From Chitinophaga sp. Ak27 (GTDB taxonomy: Bacteria; Bacteroidota; Bacteroidia; Chitinophagales; Chitinophagaceae): 64,000 nucleotides of DNA. The position numbers were made by a program, and so were the translations under genes. The notes beneath the pieces were generated by a model. The model saw only the letters and a list, made by a program, of their open reading frames with translations, was not told the DNA's origin and did no database searches. Numbering within the stretch: the first letter of the stretch is position 1; each line of letters starts with the position of its first letter. The DNA is taken from positions 1 to 64,000 of the forward strand of contig NZ_JABAOB010000007.1 in assembly GCF_012726295.1 (NCBI RefSeq), given 5' to 3'. Positions 43,561 to 53,086 of the stretch are shown piece after piece.

Positions 43561-44676
43561 ATGTCTGAACCGGTAATGTTAATAGAACAAGCTAACAATA
43601 GAGGTACTTTATATGCCGTAGTAGAACAGGACGACCGGGTAGCTTATTTTTATCTTTATCCGTCTGAATTGCTGACGTCTAAATATTCTCCGCGCCCCTG
43701 CTGGTTGCGTAATTTAAAGCCGGCCCCAGCAAAAAAAGATGTGGCCGCTATGAAAGAAGGCATGGCGCCTATGCTGGAGGTGGCTTTCTGCAATCATCCG
43801 CAGGGAAAGGAACCATTGGAAAAAGAGCGGCTGGCGATTGTATGGATGGAGGAAGGCGATGGCGCTGCCGTTATGTATGATGGCGAAATGCTGGGTGTTA
43901 TCCCGGGCTGGAGTTTATATAACGAAGAGCATTCGGTAGCCTATGCGGCTGATTGTATCGGCGCCGGCGACACAGACCGTCTGATGCCTCTGGGGAAGAG
44001 AGGCGCCAATGCCATGTATGACCGGGTAGACCAGGCTATTGCCTTCTGGAATGAATGGTCGAATGAAACCTCCCAGGCATGGAGCATTTTACAGGACAAA
44101 TATATTAAAGCCTACGAGGCGGCTTTGGGCCCCCTGCAGCAATATTACGCGATAGATGGTGATCAATGGCCGCCAATGGCTATCGGCAAATTTGAAAAAG
44201 AGGCCATCGTGTATTTGCTCACGCTAGGCGTAAGCATACGACCCATGCCATGGGTGGAGTTGTTATATAATGAAAGAGCGCCCGGTTTTCGGAGGATGGA
44301 ACTGGCCATGGCCTTCCGTAAAGACGATTTCAGCGACAAGGAGATCATGAATATGGGTAGCTTTATGTCAGGGCTGGCCGACCGTCCATGGAAACAGATG
44401 ACCTGGCTGGGTGAAGGACATACGGTTAAATCTGATGAGCTGATAGCTCCCTTCGAAAGCATAGTGCTTTCTTCCGCCCTATACAATGGCCCGGAAATCC
44501 AACTGCCGGAAGTATATGGAGACAAGGTGAATTTATACTGGCTATCGCCCATTACCAAACTGGAACGCGAATATGCCCATGTGCGGCCTAATGCGGGCTA
44601 CTACCTGTTGGAAAAAATGATTGAGCACAATTTGAATCACGTCGCTGCCAAACGGGCAGAGTTACCGTTTGAATAA
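43561..44676 (+). CDS. Suppressor-of-fused (SUFU) domain protein
   Basis: A 371-residue soluble protein without signal peptide. The C-terminal half (about 205-365) resembles bacterial SUFU domains: VYLLTLGVSIRPMPWVELL, RRMELAMAF, and PWKQMTWLGEGHTV in the usual order. The N-terminal half is a separate, unrecognised domain containing LAIVWMEEGDGAAVMYDGE. Bacterial SUFU-like proteins are often predicted immunity proteins in polymorphic toxin systems, but no toxin gene is nearby. It is probably monocistronic, with a hairpin after it. Confidence 0.7.
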   Translation: MSEPVMLIEQANNRGTLYAVVEQDDRVAYFYLYPSELLTSKYSPRPCWLRNLKPAPAKKDVAAMKEGMAPMLEVAFCNHPQGKEPLEKERLAIVWMEEGDGAAVMYDGEMLGVIPGWSLYNEEHSVAYAADCIGAGDTDRLMPLGKRGANAMYDRVDQAIAFWNEWSNETSQAWSILQDKYIKAYEAALGPLQQYYAIDGDQWPPMAIGKFEKEAIVYLLTLGVSIRPMPWVELLYNERAPGFRRMELAMAFRKDDFSDKEIMNMGSFMSGLADRPWKQMTWLGEGHTVKSDELIAPFESIVLSSALYNGPEIQLPEVYGDKVNLYWLSPITKLEREYAHVRPNAGYYLLEKMIEHNLNHVAAKRAELPFE

Positions 44677-44688
44677 ATATTGATACAC

Positions 44689-44721
44689 AGGTATGCAGCG
44701 ATAAAATAATGCTGCATACCT
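44689..44721 (+). terminator. Hairpin after the SUFU-domain gene
   Basis: A perfect 11-base stem (44689-44699 with 44711-44721) and an 11-base AT-rich loop, 13 bases after the stop. No T-run follows on the plus strand, so its termination strength is unclear. Confidence 0.55.
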
Positions 44722-44820
44722 ATCTCTCCAAAAAAAAATAAAAAAAACGCCCCCCTTGATGTAACGAAATCATGGTTTCGGCTACTAATCCTTCAAATAA
44801 AACCCAATATGCAATACATC

Positions 44821-45681
44821 ATGAAAACTATAGGCCTGTTAGCCATTGTATTTGTTGGCCTTTTCACAGGCAACGCCAATGGACAGCAACAACCCCTGCT
44901 GGAAAAATCACTCCTCTGGAAAGTAACCGGGAAAGGATTAACCCAACCATCTTACTTATACGGCACAATCCATATGATATGTGACGCCGATTTTAAAATA
45001 GCCACCAAAACGAAGAACGCTTTTGAGCAGGCATCGCAACTGGTACTGGAGGCCGATTTATTTAACCCTTCAACACCTGCACTGGTGAAAGCGGCTATGA
45101 CAGCGGATACACCACTAAGCAAGAAACTTTCTCCAACAGAATATACCATGCTGGATTCTCTGATGCAGCAGAAAATGGGTATGACCCTGAAACCTTTCGA
45201 TAATTTCAAACTCACCATGGTAATGGCCCTGATGGCACAAAAATTATTTTCGTGTGCACAACCCAAATCATACGAGATGACTTTCAATCAGATGGCTACC
45301 GTTAAAAAGCTGCCGGTAGGGGCACTGGAAACGGTACAAGAGCAGCTCGACCTGATGAATAAGGCATTTTCAGACGAGCAGATTATTACCCAGGTAAAAG
45401 GATTTGATAGCGCCCGGATAATGATGAATGAAATGGTAGAAAATTATAAAGCAGAAGATGTAGGCGCCCTGTATAACCGGATGGTGGAGGAGTTAACAGA
45501 TAAACATACCATCCAGATAATGCTCGAAGAAAGAAACCTTCATTGGGTAACGGAGATGCCGGAAATGATGCAGAAAGGTTCCAGCTTTTTTGCTGTAGGA
45601 GCAGGCCACCTGGGAGGACCTATAGGCATCATTACCTTACTGAGAAAGCAAGGATATACCGTGACGCCTGTTATGAACTAA
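44821..45681 (+). CDS. TraB/GumN-family protein
   Basis: A 286-residue exported protein, taking the second ATG (MKTIGLLAIVFVGLFTG) as start because the signal peptide is then complete; an ATG 12 bases upstream is also in frame. The family signature is present: SLLWKVTGKGLTQPSYLYGTIH-type start (about residues 30-51, with GTIH), and the end motif FFAVGAGHLGGPIGIITLLRKQGY. The family may be metal-dependent proteases related to Tiki proteins; the substrate is unknown. It is followed by the small lipoprotein gene on the same strand. Confidence 0.88.
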   Translation: MKTIGLLAIVFVGLFTGNANGQQQPLLEKSLLWKVTGKGLTQPSYLYGTIHMICDADFKIATKTKNAFEQASQLVLEADLFNPSTPALVKAAMTADTPLSKKLSPTEYTMLDSLMQQKMGMTLKPFDNFKLTMVMALMAQKLFSCAQPKSYEMTFNQMATVKKLPVGALETVQEQLDLMNKAFSDEQIITQVKGFDSARIMMNEMVENYKAEDVGALYNRMVEELTDKHTIQIMLEERNLHWVTEMPEMMQKGSSFFAVGAGHLGGPIGIITLLRKQGYTVTPVMN

Positions 45682-45771
45682 AACTCCTGCTACTTTTTTA
45701 TTAACCTTGTACTGCCGGAATAATACCGGTCATCAATGGTGCCCGTTGTGATTAAAACAGCTATAACAGAT

Positions 45772-46242
45772 ATGAACCTACGATTATTCTCCGCCATTGG
45801 TATAATGGCATTGACATTTGCTGCCTGCGGCGATAAAACGCCTGCAGTTTCCTCAACACCAGGTTTAACCCTCACAGGCACCTGGAAATTGGCCTATAGT
45901 AAAATGATTAAGAATGGCGATACTACCAGTACCTTTCCGGTAGCAGGGCTGGAAATGATCAAGCTATTTAACGGCAGCCATTTTGCTTTTTTTCAACACG
46001 ACTTATCAAAAGGTACCGACACCAGTAATGCCGTGTATTCATCCGGCGCTGGCACCTATGTATTGTCGGGCGATAAATATGAAGAACACCTGCAATATTG
46101 CAGCTATAGGGGCTGGGAGGATAAGCATTTCTCTTTTACGCTCACATTGCACAATGATACATTGATACAGCGTGGGATAGAGAAAATTGATAGCCTGCAG
46201 GTAAACCATGAGATTATAGAAGCGTATATCCGTTTACGTTAA
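45772..46242 (+). CDS. Putative lipoprotein with lipocalin-like features
   Basis: A 156-residue lipoprotein started at MNLRLFSAIGIMALTFAAC (45772), with the lipobox Cys at residue 19. The mature part is beta-rich: TGTWKLAYSK, HFAFFQHD, GAGTYVLSGDKYEEHLQYC, and HFSFTLTLHNDTLIQRG, the order seen in lipocalin-like domains of Bacteroidota. Function unknown. It lies 12 bases upstream of the cupin gene and probably shares its transcript. Confidence 0.75.
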   Translation: MNLRLFSAIGIMALTFAACGDKTPAVSSTPGLTLTGTWKLAYSKMIKNGDTTSTFPVAGLEMIKLFNGSHFAFFQHDLSKGTDTSNAVYSSGAGTYVLSGDKYEEHLQYCSYRGWEDKHFSFTLTLHNDTLIQRGIEKIDSLQVNHEIIEAYIRLR

Positions 46243-46254
46243 AATATTTTTCCT

Positions 46255-46599
46255 ATGAGTGCAAATTATCCTTTTCAAACGATCGACTGGACAACTATTG
46301 AAAAGACGGCGCATCCGGGTGAAACGGGAACTGCCTGGTGGCAAACCTTGCAGTTGCCAGGTCTGCGTTTGCGTATCGTAGAATACTCTCCCGGATACCT
46401 GGCGGACCACTGGTGCCAGAAAGGGCATGTGGTACACTGTTTACAGGGAGCCTTTGTGAGTGAATTGCAGAATGGTGATCGCTTTGAGTTATTGGAAGGA
46501 ATGACTTATGTAGTAGCAGATGAAATGAGTAGCCATCGTTCTATATCTGAGGCAGGGGTAAAATTGCTGATCATTGACGGTGATTTTCTAAAGCCCTGA
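46255..46599 (+). CDS. Small cupin-fold protein with a DHWC motif
   Basis: A 114-residue single-domain cupin. The motif LADHWCQKGHVVHCLQGAF near residue 55 provides the likely metal-binding or catalytic His and Cys residues; GMTYVVADEMSSHRS supplies the second cupin motif with His. Related proteins are annotated from this DHxx motif but have no defined substrate. It follows the lipoprotein gene by 12 bases. Confidence 0.8.
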   Translation: MSANYPFQTIDWTTIEKTAHPGETGTAWWQTLQLPGLRLRIVEYSPGYLADHWCQKGHVVHCLQGAFVSELQNGDRFELLEGMTYVVADEMSSHRSISEAGVKLLIIDGDFLKP

Positions 46600-46938
46600 T
46601 CAATCATTTTTTAAAGGTTATGATGTGTTTGTTAATCCCGTTTTGAATACCCGTCTATCATGCAATTGTTTGGTTGCTTATGTCTCCTTCGTTTAATAAA
46701 TGTAAATTCGCCCTTTCCGCTATGGGATTGATTCTTAAAGATATTTAAACATTCCTGCTTAACAATGTATTAACCATCTGACATCTTTTATAGCATTACT
46801 TTTAGGTTAAGTTTTAAAGTCAGGAATGCAAAATAAACCACTTTCAACCATGGTAATAAACCATAGAAAATTCATTTTTTCTAATTACCGGCAACAATAA
46901 GAACAAATATTTTTCCTAATCAGTCTCTCTAAAAGGAA
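46600..46938. other. Intergenic region upstream of the orphan ECF sigma gene
   Basis: No gene, clear terminator or full promoter was found. A plausible ribosome-binding sequence AAAAGGA lies 6 bases before the sigma factor ATG, unusual for this window. Confidence 0.5.
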
Positions 46939-47505
46939 ATGAGCATGCAACAAAACAACCAAGATGCGGTCCTCCTGGATCTGCTAAAAGATGGGAGCGC
47001 GCAAGCTTTTACAACTGTGTACCACAAGTACCATCACATGCTAATGGTCATGGCCTGTGATATGTTGAAAGACGTAAACAAGGCAGAAGATTTATTGCAG
47101 GAGTTTTTCATGGATTTCTGGCACAAAAAGCTGTTTCTCAAAATTGATATTAATTATCAAAACAGGGATAAGGACAGCATCATGAAGAATTATCTGTATG
47201 CCAGTATTCGTAATCGTTGTTTGAATAAGATTACCAGGGAGAAGAAATTTATTTCCGACATCCCGGATGAACCTTTTCTGCCTAATGATCCGCTGGAAAG
47301 CAAAGAAATTTATACACAGGTGAACAGCGCGCTGAAGAAGAAAGTACCGCCCAAGTCCTCTGCAGCCTTCCGTTTAAGACATTATGAGCAAAAGAGCCAT
47401 AAAGAAATTGCTGCGGAAATGAATACCAGTATTCAAACCGTAAAGAATCAAATCGGTACTGCCGTAAAAATTTTACGCGGTTACTTTAGTCCCGCTCACC
47501 TGTAA
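46939..47505 (+). CDS. ECF-type RNA polymerase sigma factor (orphan)
   Basis: A 188-residue ECF sigma factor. The sigma-2 part is AFTTVYHKYHHMLMVMACDM and AEDLLQEFFMDFWHKK (about 20-60); the sigma-4 part is RHYEQKSHKEIAAEMNTSI then QTVKNQIGTAVKILRGYF. The start is either the ATG at 46939 or the one at 46945. Unlike typical Bacteroidota ECF genes, no fecR or other anti-sigma gene lies next to it, and the neighbouring SusC (49222) has no STN domain. Its partner and regulon are unknown. Confidence 0.9.
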   Translation: MSMQQNNQDAVLLDLLKDGSAQAFTTVYHKYHHMLMVMACDMLKDVNKAEDLLQEFFMDFWHKKLFLKIDINYQNRDKDSIMKNYLYASIRNRCLNKITREKKFISDIPDEPFLPNDPLESKEIYTQVNSALKKKVPPKSSAAFRLRHYEQKSHKEIAAEMNTSIQTVKNQIGTAVKILRGYFSPAHL

Positions 47506-47721
47506 GCCAGGTCCTTCCCCTATTATTTACAAATTGCATGGATGCTTTGTTGCGCTACCTCTAACAGGGTAATGACCTTTCTATGCTCATCATATCCGGG
47601 AATGCAGCGCTACAAAGCAACGGCAGGAGGGATTGCCGGACCAGGACAGGATCTGCATGAAGCGTAAGCTTTATTGCAGACCTGTCTTTTTAATCATACT
47701 ATGTCAAACAGGGGATAATAA

Positions 47722-47748
47722 AAAACCGGGAACCAAATGTCCCCGGTT
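47722..47748 (-). terminator. Terminator of the third SusCD operon
   Basis: Arms AACCGGG and CCCGGTT (47724-47730 and 47742-47748) form a hairpin followed on the minus strand by a T-run, 22 bases beyond the susD stop. Confidence 0.7.
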
Positions 47749-47769
47749 CTTACCTGTGGATTGTACATA

Positions 47770-49218
47770 CTAGTACCCGGGATTTTGATTCACATTGGCA
47801 TTCGCGCCGGTTTCCGCTTCGGGAATAGGTTGTAGTCTCCTGAAATCAGTCGTCTTAACATCGGTATAAAATGCATATGCTTTCACCCCCATATTTTGCC
47901 GGGTAAAGGCTACATTGGTGCGGGTAAGATCAAAGAATCTCAATCCTTCAAACGCCAGTTCCTTGCGTCTTTCGGTAATGATAGCAGTTACCAGCGCTTG
48001 GCCGGTATACGTATATGCGATGAGGTTAGGGTCCCGGTTTTGTGCTACCTGGTTAAGATATTTCAAGGCATCTGGTTCGCTACCCAGGCGGGCATAAGAT
48101 TCTGCCAGTGTTAGTAATACTTCCGCATACCGAAGCAGCTTCACTTCGTCTTTATCTGTTTTATTGGCATTCTGGTATTTGTTTACCTGGTAAGCCTGGT
48201 AGCTTCCCCTTTTTCCATCGAGCATCAATCCCAGCCGCCTGTCGCTCGCCGTGTACAAGGCATAGGTATCATCGGTTACCAGCAAATCGCCCAATCCATT
48301 GGGAGAATAAATATAATCCATTCCTTCTGGACCATTGTTGGCCGCAGGGGAATTATTCAACTCAAAAATGGTTTCCTGTTTGTCGGTGCGGGCTACCGCC
48401 GATGCCCAGTAACTACTAAAGCTATTGGCATCTGGCGCCAGGGTATAACCACCATTGGTTGCCACGAGTAACGCAGCATCACGGGCATGCTCGTAATCAC
48501 CCTTATACAGATATGCCCTGGCCTGAAGTGCTTTCGCCGCATACTTAGCGATAAAATTGGAGCTGGTAGTATGAATAGCCGGTGTAACGTCGGGCATCAG
48601 CGTATAGGCACTGTCCAGGTCGGCGATAATTTGTGTGTATACATCTGCTACACTGGCCCGTGCCGGCTTAATGTAAGCGCCGCCTACTTCGGTAGATACG
48701 GTTACCAGCGGTACTCCATCAGCACTTGGTTTTACTGTGTAGGGAGTGGCAAACCAGTTTACCAGGTTAAGGTAGCAAAGCGCCCTGATCGTATAGGCTT
48801 CCCCACGCAGCTGATTTACATTGGCCGACACTTTCAGATGGGCGCCAATAATCCGGTTAGCCTGGAGAATGCTGTAGTAACTCTGTGACCACAATAGCTT
48901 TGCCTCCGGGCTTGATGCGGTAAAGGTGTAAGCATACTGCATCAGCAGGCGCGTGGAATTGGTACTGCTCAGATAGATATTGTCTGCCAGCAAATCACCG
49001 AATACTACTGCATTACGGCCAAACAGGTAATAGCTGTCCAGGTTCCGGTACAAGCCGGCAAGTGCTTCCATCATATCTTTATCGGTGAGTATGCCGTTTT
49101 CAACTGATACAGATGTGGAAGGCTCCTCATCCAGGAACTTTTTACTGCAGGACGACATCGTTACTACAAATGCCAGCAAAAGTGAGAGATGGATATATCT
49201 TTTTTTCATTTTCATCAT
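47770..49218 (-). CDS. SusD/RagB surface lipoprotein
   Basis: A 482-residue SusD homologue with lipoprotein signal ending VTMSSCSKKFLDEEP. Start may be the first ATG or MKKRYIHLSL a few codons in. Family features: LRGEAYTIRALCYLNLVNWF, LLRYAEVLLTLAESYARLG, ERRKELAFEGLRFFDLTR and a C-terminal LQPIPEAETGANANVNQNPGY. It is 3 bases downstream of its SusC gene, so the two are co-transcribed. Confidence 0.94.
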   Translation of the reverse strand: MMKMKKRYIHLSLLLAFVVTMSSCSKKFLDEEPSTSVSVENGILTDKDMMEALAGLYRNLDSYYLFGRNAVVFGDLLADNIYLSSTNSTRLLMQYAYTFTASSPEAKLLWSQSYYSILQANRIIGAHLKVSANVNQLRGEAYTIRALCYLNLVNWFATPYTVKPSADGVPLVTVSTEVGGAYIKPARASVADVYTQIIADLDSAYTLMPDVTPAIHTTSSNFIAKYAAKALQARAYLYKGDYEHARDAALLVATNGGYTLAPDANSFSSYWASAVARTDKQETIFELNNSPAANNGPEGMDYIYSPNGLGDLLVTDDTYALYTASDRRLGLMLDGKRGSYQAYQVNKYQNANKTDKDEVKLLRYAEVLLTLAESYARLGSEPDALKYLNQVAQNRDPNLIAYTYTGQALVTAIITERRKELAFEGLRFFDLTRTNVAFTRQNMGVKAYAFYTDVKTTDFRRLQPIPEAETGANANVNQNPGY

Positions 49219-49221
49219 CGT

Positions 49222-52200
49222 TTAAAGTCCAACATTAATACCGAGTGTATAAGTTTTGTATTTCAACATATTCTGATAGTCATAGCCGGAATAATTGACT
49301 TCCGGGTCAAATGGCAGCCGGCTGTCGAAGGTCTTGAGAAACAGGTTGGTACCCCTGGCATATACATGCAGTTTGCTTACCCCCAACCGTTTGGCAACCG
49401 GTATGTTTTTAAAGTCATATCCTATGCTGAGGTTCTGCAAGCGAATGTGATCGCCGCGATATAAACGATAGGTGCTGGTGGAATTGTCGGTAGTAGTGGA
49501 GTACTTAGGTACATCGGTTTGCTGCCCGGGTGTAGTCCAGCGCCGGTCATAGATAAACTGGTACTTATTGTAAGTATAATAGGCGCCGGAAGTGAAATAA
49601 ATGTCGGATGCCCCATATACCCAGTATCCCAGGTTGTAGTTAATATCGACACCCAGGCTAATGCCCTGGTAGGTAAATACATTGCTGAACCCACCGGTAG
49701 CTTTGGGAACCGACTGCCTGTTGAGTACTACATAGGCTGCTTTGGAAATATCGGTGGTAGTGGTACCATGTCCTCCGTCGGTGTAATACAGTGGACTACC
49801 AGTTTGAGTATCTACTCCGGCAAATTCTTTCATGTAGTAGGTGTTGAAGCTATACCCTTCTTTCAGGTAAAACTGGTCGTTGCGTTCGTTGGTATTTTTT
49901 GGTAGCCTGGTGATCACATTTTTATTGAGAGATAAGTTGAAATTACTGTACCAGTTGAAGTTCCGGAGCTTTACCACATCTCCCTTAATCGTAAACTCCC
50001 AGCCTTTGTTAGCCATAGCGCCTACGTTCTGGCTCACGCTGCCAAAACCGGTGGAAAGGGAAGTGGGCACAGACCTGATCAGTCCATCAATGTTATTGTA
50101 GTAATAATCTACCGTCAGTATGAACCGGTCGGCCATAAACCCGATATCAGTACCGGCGTCAAACTTTTTGGACGTTTCCCAGCGCAGGTCCGTGTTTCCA
50201 ATCACGGAATATTGGCTACCATTATAACCCGCATAGCTATACGTACTGCTATAGCTTACCTGTGGCATCCAGTCGTAGTTGCCGAGATTGGCATTACCGG
50301 TGGTGCCATAGGAAGAGCGCAGTTTCAGGGAAGATAGGATATGTTGTTGCCGGAAGAAGTTTTCTTCCTGTACATTCCAGGTACCTCCTATAGAATAGAA
50401 GCTGGCATTGCGGTGATTGGCAGGAAACCTGGAGGAGCCATCTCTGCGGAAGGAGGCATTGAGCGCATACTTGTTTTGATAGTTCACCCCGGCATTGGAA
50501 TACATCGAAGTAAACGCATAGTTGCTGATTTGACCATAGGCGCCGGTGGGCGTGGCAGCATTACTAAGCGCGGTCAGGTCTTCATGGCTGGACGGGAAGC
50601 CGGTGCCGACTGCTGCCAGCAGGTACTTTTTGGATTTCTGCGCTTCGTATCCTACTGCAGCCGTTACGTAAAAGTTATCATACCCGGGTATATCATAGCG
50701 ATAATCGAGCTGGTTGCGGGTAAGCCAGTTAAAGTAACGGGTATAATAGTTTTTACTGGTACCGCCGGAAGATACACCATCACCCATGGTGGCATTTAAG
50801 AACATGGTTTCTTCCAACAGGTTGTAGTCGATGCTGTAATAGCTGGTATAGGTCAGTTTATCCCAGATATTCCATTTAAGCCGGGTATTACCCAGCACCC
50901 GGGTTTCCGACAAGTGTTTGTTATCATATTGTGCGATCCATAGCGGGTTGTACACACCGGGGAAATTGATATTTCCTGCGGTGCTGGTATTGATAGAGCC
51001 ATCATCGTTGTAGGCCAGCTGATAGGGCCGCAGGATGCGCGCCGCATAGGTGGGATTACCGGAATAATTACTGCTATAGGGCGTGTTTTGATCTACGTTG
51101 GAAAAGTTGATGCCGGCCGACAATTGGATTCGCTTGTTAATCTGGTGATCGAAGTTGAAGAGCCCGGATATTCTTTTAAAGTCGGCGCCGATGGTGGTGG
51201 CTTGCTGATCGAAATAGCCGGCGGAGGCAAATAGTTTTGTTTTTTCTGTACCTCCGTTGATGCTTACATTATACTGTTGTTGCCGTCCGTTGCGGGTAAC
51301 CAGGTCGTACCAGTTATTGCTTTTTCCACTGTTTAATCCATATTTATCGGCGGCATCTTTTACCTGTGCCTCAGTGTAACCGGAGTTGCTGAGTGCTTCT
51401 TTGAATAACTCGGCATATTGACTGGCATTGAGTGGTTGGCCGGCATGCGGTAACCCGATAGGGCTGGTATTGCCACCTTCTGCATCAATTCTTACCTGGG
51501 TTTTTCCCAGTTTGCCGCGTTTGGTGGTGATAACAATTACGCCGGTAGCGCCACGGGAGCCATACAAAGCAGTCGCAGCGGCATCTTTGAGCACATCTAT
51601 ACTCTCGATATCATTTTGATTGATGCCTGCCAGTGCGTTGGAGGTAGTTACGGCACCTGATAAACTGCCGGAGTTAACGATCATGCCATCCACGACGATC
51701 AGTGGATCGGAAGATAACGATAACGACCCAACGCCCCTGATACGGATATTGACATTGGCGCCTGGTTGACCGCTGGTTAAAGGGGCTACTACACCGGCCA
51801 CCTGTCCCTGCATGGCCTGCATAAAGGACGAGAAGGGTTTGTTTTCCAGTGCGTTGCCCCGGATGCTGCCAATAGCGCTGGCATTGGTGGCCCGGGTGGT
51901 GGTCCGGTAGGGATCTGTAATGATGATTTCATCGAGAGTGCGAACGGCCTGTTGCAGGCGAACGTTTACCTGGTTACTGTTAGCGATTACCTGCTGAGGT
52001 GCATATCCCATCATGCTGAAAGAGAGCAAAGCTCCTTTGGTTACCTGCTTAAAGTGATAATAACCATTGGCATCTGTAGGGATGGCGTGAGCGGTGCCGA
52101 CTACTCGTACCACTACGCCAGGTATGGGATGGCCAAGAGAGTCGGTAACGGTACCGCTTACGCTGATGGAGTCGGCCGGGGTGATGGTACCCCGTAAGTT

Positions 52201-52278
52201 AGCCGCAGTGGAAGTAGCTGCAATGCCGTGCGCATGGAAGAAGAAAACAAAGCATACGATCATCAGCTTTGTTATCAT
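49222..52278 (-). CDS. SusC/RagA TonB-linked outer-membrane protein
   Basis: TonB-dependent transporter paired with the adjacent SusD. I favour the start MITKLMIVCFVFFFHAHGIA (52278), which gives a proper signal peptide; the frame opens 84 bases earlier. About 1018 residues: carboxypeptidase-regulatory-like domain beginning SVSGTVTDSLGHPIPGVVV, plug with DEIIITDPYRTTTRAT and LKDAAATALYGSRGATGVI, and a barrel ending LGINVGL. No STN domain. The same-strand heparinase-like gene upstream suggests a polysaccharide as substrate, which is inference. Confidence 0.93.
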   Translation of the reverse strand: MITKLMIVCFVFFFHAHGIAATSTAANLRGTITPADSISVSGTVTDSLGHPIPGVVVRVVGTAHAIPTDANGYYHFKQVTKGALLSFSMMGYAPQQVIANSNQVNVRLQQAVRTLDEIIITDPYRTTTRATNASAIGSIRGNALENKPFSSFMQAMQGQVAGVVAPLTSGQPGANVNIRIRGVGSLSLSSDPLIVVDGMIVNSGSLSGAVTTSNALAGINQNDIESIDVLKDAAATALYGSRGATGVIVITTKRGKLGKTQVRIDAEGGNTSPIGLPHAGQPLNASQYAELFKEALSNSGYTEAQVKDAADKYGLNSGKSNNWYDLVTRNGRQQQYNVSINGGTEKTKLFASAGYFDQQATTIGADFKRISGLFNFDHQINKRIQLSAGINFSNVDQNTPYSSNYSGNPTYAARILRPYQLAYNDDGSINTSTAGNINFPGVYNPLWIAQYDNKHLSETRVLGNTRLKWNIWDKLTYTSYYSIDYNLLEETMFLNATMGDGVSSGGTSKNYYTRYFNWLTRNQLDYRYDIPGYDNFYVTAAVGYEAQKSKKYLLAAVGTGFPSSHEDLTALSNAATPTGAYGQISNYAFTSMYSNAGVNYQNKYALNASFRRDGSSRFPANHRNASFYSIGGTWNVQEENFFRQQHILSSLKLRSSYGTTGNANLGNYDWMPQVSYSSTYSYAGYNGSQYSVIGNTDLRWETSKKFDAGTDIGFMADRFILTVDYYYNNIDGLIRSVPTSLSTGFGSVSQNVGAMANKGWEFTIKGDVVKLRNFNWYSNFNLSLNKNVITRLPKNTNERNDQFYLKEGYSFNTYYMKEFAGVDTQTGSPLYYTDGGHGTTTTDISKAAYVVLNRQSVPKATGGFSNVFTYQGISLGVDINYNLGYWVYGASDIYFTSGAYYTYNKYQFIYDRRWTTPGQQTDVPKYSTTTDNSTSTYRLYRGDHIRLQNLSIGYDFKNIPVAKRLGVSKLHVYARGTNLFLKTFDSRLPFDPEVNYSGYDYQNMLKYKTYTLGINVGL

Positions 52279-52362
52279 GCGGAAGTTGAAAATACCTGGC
52301 CGGGTGTTAAATGCAGGCAGCAAGGCATTTACACGACCCTCGGTACGAACGTTGAAAATCAT

Positions 52363-53086
52363 ATTTGTTAATTACAGGTGATAAATCAGATTGCTTGTAA
52401 TCCGGCACAAGATTGCCTTGTATGCAAGGCGCCGACTTGCATACGCGCGTTAAAGCCTGACCAGCTATCAGCTGAGATGTCTGAAAGAACGGCAGATTGA
52501 TAACCGGTTGCTTAATAATGCTGGTGTATGTTTCCTGGTTTTAAACCGATATCTGAGATGATACCGGTTTTATTGGTTGATATTATTGTCTTTTACTAAT
52601 GATGTATTCTGTCACTCTCCTGCGGGAATACGCCGCCATCACTCCTTTGTGTTGGAAGGCTGATTTTAGTTTTTCTACGTTACTTTTTCTCGTGGTGGCA
52701 GTGCTGCATGCAGACTGCAAAAAACATAGCCAATGATATATATACCTCACCGGTTTTAAACCCGGTATTTACTTATTGCATTCAAGTAATTGTATACAAT
52801 TATACGTATTATTTGTATACAAAAAAAGTTTTTAAGAAATATAGTGATAATACACCTTTTCGGCTCACCCGTTCTCTGTAAATATAATCATACTCCATGT
52901 AATAAGCCCTTGTAAAGCAATGATTGTCGCTGGAAAATCGTTTTTGTTTACCTTTAGGTTATTATTTTGTTTACAAAATAATAATATTTTTAATGAGATA
53001 TTTTACCCTGTCCGGTTCCTGGTTTAAATAATACCAGGAGGGAAGCGATCACCATATTCCTCTCCTGGTATTCATTTGCGGTGCAA
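52363..53086. other. 724-base regulatory gap upstream of the third SusC
   Basis: No gene is supported. It contains a perfect 9-base-arm hairpin GTATGCAAG/CTTGCATAC (52420-52428 with 52436-52444), a CTGCATGCAG palindrome near 52704-52713, two TTGTATACAA palindromes starting 23 bases apart (52790-52799, 52813-52822) with ATACGTAT between them, and at its end the hairpin behind the lyase gene. The density of palindromes suggests operators or a structured leader for the minus-strand susC. Confidence 0.6.
53030..53072 (-). terminator. Hairpin after the heparinase-like gene
   Basis: A perfect 11-base stem (53030-53040 with 53062-53072) and a 21-base loop, 15 bases beyond the stop codon. No T-run follows on the minus strand; an alternative smaller hairpin (53018-53023 with 53033-53038) shares the same bases. 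Confidence 0.5.
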
